A stretch of DNA of 32,500 nt. Origin: Oscillospiraceae bacterium. GTDB taxonomy: Bacteria > Bacillota > Clostridia > Oscillospirales > CAG-272. The stretch lies in the NCBI GenBank assembly GCA_015064505.1, contig SVSB01000031.1, positions 1 through 32,500 of the forward strand, read 5' to 3'. Under the pieces are notes generated by a model. It was not told the origin of the DNA, ran no database searches, and saw only the letters and a program-made list of their open reading frames with translations. Positions 24,147 to 30,522 of this stretch are shown one piece after another. The position numbers were made by a program, and so were the translations under genes. Numbering within the stretch: position 1 is the stretch's first letter; the number at the start of each line of letters is the position of its first letter.

Positions 24147-26468
24147 TCAATCGGTACAAACGGAAACCGTATTAAGCATATTCCTCGGAATCGTTCCGCC
24201 GTTTTTGATCCGCTCCTCGGTAAGAGCTATATGGCAGATCCCTCCCCAACAAACCGTACCCTCATCATCCCTCCAAGAGTTTGTGTTTTTATAGCGTCCC
24301 GTATCAAAAACAATATGAATGGTGCCATCCTTTTCAATGCTGAAATCGGGATAAGAGCACTTATCCGCATAGAGCATCAGCGGAGCTGTCCACGTATTTC
24401 CGTCGTCATAGGAAAGGGATATCTTGAGATCTGTTCTTGCAGAAGGCGAATCGTTCCATATTGCGCAAAGAGCACCGCTTTGCGTACGGAAAAACTGAAA
24501 GCGCGTAGACGGATTCGCAAACCCGCTTTCTGCTCCAAAGGTCCAGGTTGCGCCTTTATCGTAGGAAAACGACTGGTAGATCGCTCGGCGCGCCGTGCGC
24601 ACCGTCATCCAAAGCGTACCGTCGGTAAGCTCGGTAATGACAGTCTCGTCAAAGTTCAGTGCCTGAGGAATATACGCTTTTCCGCGCAGCACCCACGTTG
24701 CCCCCTTATCCGCAGACGCATAAACCGTAGTGTATCTGCCGTCCATATAATTGTTGGGAGCAGCAAGCCAGATTCCGTCCGAAAGCACCGTGATATTATT
24801 ACGAAGAAGCCCGGGGAAGCAGTACCAATGCTTTGAAACGTTCCATTCAGCCATCGGTGCATCCGGATTATCAACGGTAAACGCCCAGACCGCCGAATTC
24901 TTCTCAAAATTAGACTGCATACCGCTGAGCACGTAAAATGCGTAAAGAACGTTCGTTTCGGGATCAAGCCACATCTGCACGTCGTTGGCTTTTGATACCT
25001 TGCTTTTGTCGCCGTTTTTATAGGTATCTATCACGCCGATCTCCGTCCACGTCTTTCCTCCGTCATCGCTATACGACATAACGTCGTAATTTTCCACCCG
25101 CGGCTCACCGTTACCGCCCGATACCCATCCGGCAAAGAGTCTGCCGCCGTTCGTTACCGCAACGGTGGGGCAGCCGTTCCAGTTGCGCTCTGCGGCATCA
25201 TAATATTTATCAAAGGGAGAAAATATCAAAGACGCAGGATCCCTTTCCCATGCAAAGGCTCCCGTTTCTCCCGCTCCGAAAGGAACGGCCCACTTGCCCA
25301 AGTTGAAGGTCTCCCCCTCGTCACAGTACTTGATATACCAATTTACAAGGTCTGCGCAGTTTCTGTAAGAAGCATTGTTCATCGGTGAGCCTGCGGCAAG
25401 CATAAGAGGTTCCCATCCCGCCTCCGCAGCCTTTGCATTACGCCCATCATATATAGAGTTTTCTGCTACTGCAAGCACCACGTAACCTGCCTTGGTAACC
25501 TTAACGGCACTTCCGCTTATCGGTCCGTATAAATAAGCCGTGCCTGAAAGCTCGGCAGGAAAGAAATGTTCTTCAAATGAGTACGATCTATCGGTAAACA
25601 ACGGCGCACCGACGGCGGCGGTCATAGTCGTTAACAGTCTGTTTACCGGCTTTATAGAAGCAAGCTCGTCAAGAAACTCAAGTCTCTTGTATTTGCTGTC
25701 CGAAGGTATATCCTCTGCAAAGCATGTACGGCCGAGGTCGTCACGCACAAATACGTTTTCGCTGTTGAGCACAAGCCACGTTTCCGGATTTGCATAATAC
25801 GCGCCAAGCTCGTCGTAAGTTGCAGAGGTGCCGTTTTTCCCGATCATAGGCAAGGCTCTCACTTTGCCGTAAGAACGCTCCTTTGTGGAATGAAGGAAAC
25901 CGTAGCTTGCAAAAACGCTGACGGAATATCCGCTCTCCGTCTTTTCAAACGTGTAATAAAAACTATCGTTTTCTTCCGTTGCATTATTTACTCTCTCGGC
26001 AACAAGCTTCCCTTCACTGTACAGATGGCGCATAAGCATATATTTTCCATCCGCAAAGCAAACGAACCGAACGAGTCGCCTGTCAGCCTCCATAATGCTG
26101 TTAACGCTTTGCAGGTTTATTCCTACGTAGTCATTTGCGGAGTATTTATCCGCATCTACCTCAATCTTAACCGTAACACCGCCGTTGGTATATTCAGCAC
26201 TGTATACAGCGGTTGCTCCGCCCACCGTTAAAGTGATTCTGTTCGCGTTGAAATTTTTTAAATACTCAAGCGGCAGTTTGTTCATATCAAATTCGTTCAT
26301 ATTCGGGTCCTCCTCAGTAAATCCCGTAGTTATATCATCGTCGGTTTTTACAGTAACGTCTGCTGCGGTTTCATCAACAACGGTGTTTACGTTTGTCCCC
26401 GCACATCCGCACACGCCGAGTGACAAGGCAAAAAGCAACAGAAACGATATTATTCTTTGTTTTATCAC
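24147..26468 (-). CDS. Asp-box (sialidase-fold) lipoprotein
   Basis: A 773-residue secreted lipoprotein. The start GTG (26466-26468) has AAGGAGGAG upstream and overlaps the previous stop as GTGA; an upstream ATG is less likely. The signal MIKQRIISFLLLFALSLG ends in VCGC, a plausible lipobox. Four Asp-boxes occur: YSDDGGKTWTE (about residue 466), ASADKGATWVL (582), FSYDKGATWTF (631) and LSYDDGNTWTA (683), typical of a six-bladed propeller as in sialidases. The first ~350 residues are a separate, unrecognised region. A canonical sialidase active site was not confirmed, so glycan hydrolase or binding is open. It is co-translated with the kinase-aldolase. Confidence 0.85.
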   Translation of the reverse strand: MIKQRIISFLLLFALSLGVCGCAGTNVNTVVDETAADVTVKTDDDITTGFTEEDPNMNEFDMNKLPLEYLKNFNANRITLTVGGATAVYSAEYTNGGVTVKIEVDADKYSANDYVGINLQSVNSIMEADRRLVRFVCFADGKYMLMRHLYSEGKLVAERVNNATEENDSFYYTFEKTESGYSVSVFASYGFLHSTKERSYGKVRALPMIGKNGTSATYDELGAYYANPETWLVLNSENVFVRDDLGRTCFAEDIPSDSKYKRLEFLDELASIKPVNRLLTTMTAAVGAPLFTDRSYSFEEHFFPAELSGTAYLYGPISGSAVKVTKAGYVVLAVAENSIYDGRNAKAAEAGWEPLMLAAGSPMNNASYRNCADLVNWYIKYCDEGETFNLGKWAVPFGAGETGAFAWERDPASLIFSPFDKYYDAAERNWNGCPTVAVTNGGRLFAGWVSGGNGEPRVENYDVMSYSDDGGKTWTEIGVIDTYKNGDKSKVSKANDVQMWLDPETNVLYAFYVLSGMQSNFEKNSAVWAFTVDNPDAPMAEWNVSKHWYCFPGLLRNNITVLSDGIWLAAPNNYMDGRYTTVYASADKGATWVLRGKAYIPQALNFDETVITELTDGTLWMTVRTARRAIYQSFSYDKGATWTFGAESGFANPSTRFQFFRTQSGALCAIWNDSPSARTDLKISLSYDDGNTWTAPLMLYADKCSYPDFSIEKDGTIHIVFDTGRYKNTNSWRDDEGTVCWGGICHIALTEERIKNGGTIPRNMLNTVSVCTD

Positions 26469-28156
26469 CGGAATCTCCTCCTTATTTTTTCGCATTCGGT
26501 TTTAAGCATATTAAGCTCACTTCCGCGGCTTATCATCGAAGCTCCGAAAGAAACGGCAAGCTCCGTAAGCTCCTCATCCGCCGTAATGATGCCCCACTGC
26601 TTCTGCATCGCGTTTGCCGTATCGGCAATGCGTATAATCAGCTTCTTCAGCTTTTCCCGTGAAAAATTGCATCCCGGGTCTGCGGAAAGGTCGTTCGGCC
26701 CTATAAAGACCCCCTCCACGCCGTCAAGTGCAAGTATTTCGGCGCAGTTTTCCACTCCCTTTACCGTTTCTATCTGGGCGTATATTTTCATATCCGCATT
26801 CGCCTTGTGCATATACTCCGCAAGGGGAGGCGGAGAATACAGGGTATGGGCACGGGTAGTTGAAATGCCTCGCTCACCTATCGGCGCATACATTGCATAC
26901 CTAACGACCTTGCGGATATCCTCTGCGGTGTTACACATGGGCAAAAGAAAACCATTCACTCCCATATCCGCAAGCTTGGTCACGTTTCCTCGGCTGCTAT
27001 CTCCTATCCTTACTATACAATTCATTCCCACAAGGCGGGAGGTCATGATCAAACGGGAAAGAAACGAATAGTCAAACGCGCCGTGCTCGTTATCTGCGAT
27101 CACCAGATCGAGTCCCGCGTTTTTGGCGATAATGGGAAAGTTTACAAATTCTATCTCCGAGAGCATGGTCCCCGCTTTTATTCTCTTTTGTTTTGAGATG
27201 CGCTCAAGTCCCAAAAGCCCTATGTTATCCTCCGCAAGAGAGCAAGAGATCCCCCTTTCCGCGAAAAAGCCGCAAAGCTGCGAAAACACCGAAGCTGCGC
27301 CTCCGCCGCCCAACAAAACGCGATCTTTTTTCGGCAGCAGGGTAATCGCACCTTCAAGCTGTTTTTTAAGCTCATCGATACCTTCGCCCCTGAAAAGCCT
27401 TTCACCGTCCACAAGCCCGCTTGCAGTATAAAGCCTTGTGCCCTCGCAAAAATACGGACGTGCCTCGATGCCTTCGGCACCCACCCCCGCATCGAAAAGG
27501 CAGGATAACTGAGCCGCGGTTCCGATATTAAGAAGATACTCCCCCTCCGCTCCGCTGCCGAGATAGCTTGCCTGATGATCTCCCACGGGGGTGTACACCG
27601 TACAACCGCAGTAATTTCCCACGGGGCTGACCTCCGTATATGCGCGGGGCATATTCGATGCGGGCGCATATCCGTTTACCGCACCGTTTGAGGCATAATA
27701 ATATCCGCTTGCACAGGCATCGGTTACGTGAGTTGCATTCACCCCGGTAAGAGCGTAACATATATAAGAACCGAGGGTGAAAAAGGCATCCAGGCGTTGA
27801 GAATTCCACAGCTTTACAAGGGGAAGATTTGCTTTTGGCGCAGTTCCCATTGTCTGAAGATCCGCACCGCCCAAAACAGCAGGATCTCCGCTTCCTTCAC
27901 GCCAGGAATTGTATTCGGACAGCTTTCCGTCCTTTTCCGTTATATATCCGTGCATTTGCACGCTTATGAACACACGGCGCGGAACGCGCTCGCTTACAAG
28001 CCTGAATATATCCTTTATAATACGGACCACGTCCTCGCCGCGGCACTCCACCCCCGGAAAAGGCACCGAGCCCTCGCAAAGAGAGACAGCGGCGGACGAA
28101 TCGTATACCTTATACTTTATGAACGTGCTTCCAACGTCTATAAGTAAATTATTAAT
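26465..28156 (-). CDS. Fused FGGY-type kinase and HpcH/HpaI aldolase
   Basis: One 563-residue chain in a single frame. Residues 1-318 form a compact FGGY-like kinase: phosphate loop IDVGSTFIKYKVYD, SVQMHGYITEKDG, GDHQASYLGSG and LNIGTAAQLS, then LLGGGGAASVF. Residues from about 320 (KQKRIKAGTMLSE) form an HpcH/HpaI aldolase with IADNEHGAFD, PIGERG, AQIETVKGVEN and GVFIGPNDLSADPG, all the usual base and metal sites. No ATG, GTG or TTG in frame precedes the phosphate loop. ATT at 28154-28156 has AAAGGGGGTG 8 bp upstream and is the likely start; a GTG at 28066 would delete the phosphate loop. The stop overlaps the lipoprotein start. Confidence 0.82.
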   Translation of the reverse strand: MNNLLIDVGSTFIKYKVYDSSAAVSLCEGSVPFPGVECRGEDVVRIIKDIFRLVSERVPRRVFISVQMHGYITEKDGKLSEYNSWREGSGDPAVLGGADLQTMGTAPKANLPLVKLWNSQRLDAFFTLGSYICYALTGVNATHVTDACASGYYYASNGAVNGYAPASNMPRAYTEVSPVGNYCGCTVYTPVGDHQASYLGSGAEGEYLLNIGTAAQLSCLFDAGVGAEGIEARPYFCEGTRLYTASGLVDGERLFRGEGIDELKKQLEGAITLLPKKDRVLLGGGGAASVFSQLCGFFAERGISCSLAEDNIGLLGLERISKQKRIKAGTMLSEIEFVNFPIIAKNAGLDLVIADNEHGAFDYSFLSRLIMTSRLVGMNCIVRIGDSSRGNVTKLADMGVNGFLLPMCNTAEDIRKVVRYAMYAPIGERGISTTRAHTLYSPPPLAEYMHKANADMKIYAQIETVKGVENCAEILALDGVEGVFIGPNDLSADPGCNFSREKLKKLIIRIADTANAMQKQWGIITADEELTELAVSFGASMISRGSELNMLKTECEKIRRRFR

Positions 28157-28180
28157 GACCGTTACACCCCCTTTTGCTCC

Positions 28181-28209
28181 ATACTATCATACAGAAACAG
28201 CAAAGTGAA
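28181..28209 (-). promoter_or_regulatory. Candidate promoter of the kinase-aldolase gene
   Basis: On the minus strand TTCACT (28204-28209) and TAGTAT (28181-28186) are 17 bp apart, about 25 bp before the RBS. Match to consensus is moderate. Confidence 0.45.
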
Positions 28210-28229
28210 TTGTTATATCTGCTGTGATA

Positions 28230-28258
28230 TTGACTTTTCTGCTATTTTGTGCTAAAAT
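28230..28258 (+). promoter_or_regulatory. Promoter directly abutting the second AraC gene
   Basis: TTGACT (28230-28235) and TAAAAT (28253-28258) are 17 bp apart. The ATG at 28265 lies 6 bp past the -10 box, so transcription should start at or near the start codon. Confidence 0.7.
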
Positions 28259-28264
28259 TCGGGT

Positions 28265-29053
28265 ATGAATAACGAATTTGCAAAAATAATCAAAACCGAC
28301 GAGCTTCGCTTTAAATACGCAAAGGGTATGAGAGATATCGTGGGAAAGGAGATACACAAATATCACGAGATATTCTTCTTTTTGGGTGGCGATGCCGTTT
28401 TCATCTCCGAAAACGGAAAAACACCGCTCTCTCCCGACACCGCCGTGATAATTCCAAAGGATACCTTCCATTGCTTTACGGTAATAGGCAATGACTGCGA
28501 CTATATCAGATGCGTATACAATTTCACCGAAGTACGTGAACTCGACGAAATAATAAACAAGGTATGCGGCAGAGTGCGTCTTATACGAAGCGAAAAGATA
28601 ACCGCCGAATTTTCAGAGCTCTGCGGACTTGCGGAGGCGGATATACCACACCTTGAGCGTGATATTCTTCTCAAGGCGCTGTTTGCCCGTTTGCTCACCA
28701 CTCTTTCACTGACAGACGGAGACGAAACGAGCTATACGGCCTTTACCCCTCTCACAACGAACGTGCTGAAGCTAATAGCAAAAAACCGCGGCTCATCCCT
28801 CTCGGCAGCCGAGATAGCGGCAGAGCTGTGCGTCAGCGTTTCCCACCTTGAGCACGTTTTTAAGCGGGATATGAACATCCCGTTGCACAAATACGTGCTT
28901 GAAAAGCGCCTCGTACGGGCAAAACGGATGATATTCGAGGGAGTATCAACCGCAGAGGCAGCCGCCGTTTGCGGATTCGGGGATTACTCGGGCTTCTATA
29001 AGCAGTACAAAAAATACTTCGGTGCCGCTCCAAGCTCCTCAAAAACCGGATAA
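28265..29053 (+). CDS. AraC-family regulator, cupin sensor
   Basis: A 262-residue regulator with an N-terminal cupin sensor domain (about residues 20-100, IHKYHEIFFFLGGDAVFI and TAVIIPKDTFHCFT) and a C-terminal AraC DNA-binding domain (about 160-262: LSAAEIAAELCVSVSHLEHVFKRD and TAEAAAVCGFGDYSGFYKQYKKYFG). It is divergent from the kinase-aldolase gene, with 108 bp between starts, and close to the Ldh2-type gene, so it probably controls both. No clear RBS precedes the ATG, in line with a leaderless mRNA; an internal ATG at codon 22 with a weak GGG box is less convincing. Confidence 0.9.
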   Translation: MNNEFAKIIKTDELRFKYAKGMRDIVGKEIHKYHEIFFFLGGDAVFISENGKTPLSPDTAVIIPKDTFHCFTVIGNDCDYIRCVYNFTEVRELDEIINKVCGRVRLIRSEKITAEFSELCGLAEADIPHLERDILLKALFARLLTTLSLTDGDETSYTAFTPLTTNVLKLIAKNRGSSLSAAEIAAELCVSVSHLEHVFKRDMNIPLHKYVLEKRLVRAKRMIFEGVSTAEAAAVCGFGDYSGFYKQYKKYFGAAPSSSKTG

Positions 29054-29069
29054 AAAACTCCGTTATCTC

Positions 29070-29098
29070 TTGAAAAACCTTGCAAATGATGTTACAAT
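29070..29098 (+). promoter_or_regulatory. Promoter of the Ldh2-family gene
   Basis: TTGAAA (29070-29075) and TACAAT (29093-29098) are 17 bp apart, with the ATG 53 bp downstream. The leader carries a GAGAGGA RBS at 29138-29144. Confidence 0.7.
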
Positions 29099-29151
29099 GA
29101 GTATAAGGACAAGTTTTGCCAAAAATATTTACATAAAGAGAGGATTTATCC

Positions 29152-30273
29152 ATGGGATACGTTAAGTACCCGGTCGAGATGCTTGACCGCTTCTGTATGA
29201 CCGCATTTTCCAAGATCGGCTTTTCCGAGAAGGATTGCCGCACCATTACCGACGTGCTTCTGCTTGCCGACCTTTACGGCATTGAGAGCCACGGTATGCA
29301 GCGCCTCGTTCGTTACCACAAGGGTATCGAGAAGGGCATAATCAAGGTTGACGCACAGCCCGAGACCGTAATTGATACCCCCGTTTCCGCAGTTATCGAC
29401 GCGCACGACTCTATGGGTCAGATAGTGGGCAGAGCCGCAATGGAGCTTGCTATTCAGAAGGCAAAGACCAGCGGTATCGGTATCGTTTCCGTACGTAACT
29501 CCAATCACTACGGTATTGCAGGTTACTACGCAAAGATGGCTTGCGATGCAGGTCTTATCGGATTTAGCGGCACTAACAGCGAGGCTATCATGGTTCCCAC
29601 CTTCGGCCGCCTTGCAATGATCGGCTCCAACCCCATCGCCATCTCCATGCCCGCTGATCCCTATCCCTTCTTCTTCGACGCTTCCACCACCGTAGTTACC
29701 CGCGGTAAGCTTGAGATGTACAACAAGATGGAAAAGCCCCTTCCCGAGGGATGGGCGCTCAATAAGGACGGTAACCCCTCCTCCGACGCTGCAGACGTTC
29801 TCGCCAACATCGTTGCAAAGAACGGCGGCGGAATTATGCCTCTCGGCGGCTCCGAGGAGAAGCTCGGAAGCCACAAGGGCTACGGCAACGGTATGATCTG
29901 CGAGATCTTCTCCTCCATCATCAGCCTTGGCACCACCTCCAACTACTGCATGAAGGGCAGAAGCGGTATTTGCCACTTCTTTGCCGCAATAGATCCCAAG
30001 ATCTTCGGCGATCCCGCTGAGATCAAGGAGCACCTCTCCACCTACCTCCGCGAGCTCCGCGAGAGCCCCAAGGCAGACGGACACGACCGCATCTACACCC
30101 ACGGCGAGAAGGAGATCTTCGCTACCGAGGACAGAAAGCAGAACGGCGTACCCGTAAACGAGAACACCGTTGTGGAGATGATCAACTTTGCAAAGTTCGT
30201 TGGCATCGACCCCAAGGAATACTTCGGCGACTTCAAGATCGGCGAAAGCAATATGTTTAGCCAAAATTATTAA
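29152..30273 (+). CDS. Ldh2-family NAD(P)-dependent dehydrogenase
   Basis: The 373-residue protein belongs to the malate/lactate dehydrogenase 2 family (with sulfolactate, ureidoglycolate and 2,3-diketogulonate enzymes), which reversibly oxidises 2-hydroxy acids. GIESHGMQRLV (His47), SVRNSNHYGIAGYYA (His119 in the active site), TNSEAIMVPTFGR and SHKGYGNGMICEIFSSI are typical. The gene uses strongly biased codons, so it is probably highly expressed. It lies after the AraC gene on the same strand, has its own promoter and terminator, and would fit supply of a keto acid to the neighbouring aldolase; the substrate is not known. Confidence 0.9.
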   Translation: MGYVKYPVEMLDRFCMTAFSKIGFSEKDCRTITDVLLLADLYGIESHGMQRLVRYHKGIEKGIIKVDAQPETVIDTPVSAVIDAHDSMGQIVGRAAMELAIQKAKTSGIGIVSVRNSNHYGIAGYYAKMACDAGLIGFSGTNSEAIMVPTFGRLAMIGSNPIAISMPADPYPFFFDASTTVVTRGKLEMYNKMEKPLPEGWALNKDGNPSSDAADVLANIVAKNGGGIMPLGGSEEKLGSHKGYGNGMICEIFSSIISLGTTSNYCMKGRSGICHFFAAIDPKIFGDPAEIKEHLSTYLRELRESPKADGHDRIYTHGEKEIFATEDRKQNGVPVNENTVVEMINFAKFVGIDPKEYFGDFKIGESNMFSQNY

Positions 30274-30277
30274 ATAC

Positions 30278-30312
30278 AAAAAAACAGAGGCCTCGTGCCT
30301 CTGTTTTTTTGT
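30278..30312. terminator. Rho-independent terminator after the Ldh2 gene
   Basis: ACAGAGGC-CTCGT-GCCTCTGT is flanked by seven A and a run of T. The symmetric A/T ends allow it to work for the convergent Asp-box gene as well. Confidence 0.85.
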
Positions 30313-30317
30313 TTATC

Positions 30318-30341
30318 GTTGCAAATTCCGGAATTTGCAAC
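30318..30341. other. 24-bp perfect palindrome
   Basis: GTTGCAAATTCC is followed at once by its reverse complement. With no loop it may be a protein-binding site, an element end or a cruciform. It lies 6 bp past the terminator. Confidence 0.6.
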
Positions 30342-30393
30342 ATATCGCCCCTTCTGCGGGAGAAATGAAAAGTGAAGAGTGAACGGTAGGGGA

Positions 30394-30508
30394 GGCGTTT
30401 CGCCCAATGCCATTAAGTTAAGAAAATGCCAACCGCAAGATCCTTCGCTGTGCATGCGCTCAAGGATGACAAGCGGTTGGCTTAACTTAATGTTATTGGC
30501 GTTTCGCC
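30394..30508. mobile_element. MITE-like hairpin inserted with an 11-bp target repeat
   Basis: An inner stretch (30405-30497) folds on itself: CATTAAGTTAAG/CTTAACTTAATG, CCAACCGC/GCGGTTGG and ATCCTT/AAGGAT pair in nested order. It is flanked by GGCGTTTCGCC at 30394-30404 and 30498-30508. Removing it would restore a palindrome GGGAGGCG-TTT-CGCCTCCC ending in GCTTTTTT. It encodes no protein. Confidence 0.6.
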
Positions 30509-30522
30509 TCCCGCTTTTTTCT

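Noticed and set aside
24147..26468. Calling the lipoprotein a true sialidase (nanH)
   Set aside because: Asp-boxes show the fold only; the arginine triad and nucleophile could not be assigned with confidence.
29146..30279. 377-residue open frame opposite the Ldh2 gene
   Set aside because: The plus-strand protein is a recognisable dehydrogenase with promoter, RBS and terminator; the antisense product is low-complexity with no family likeness.
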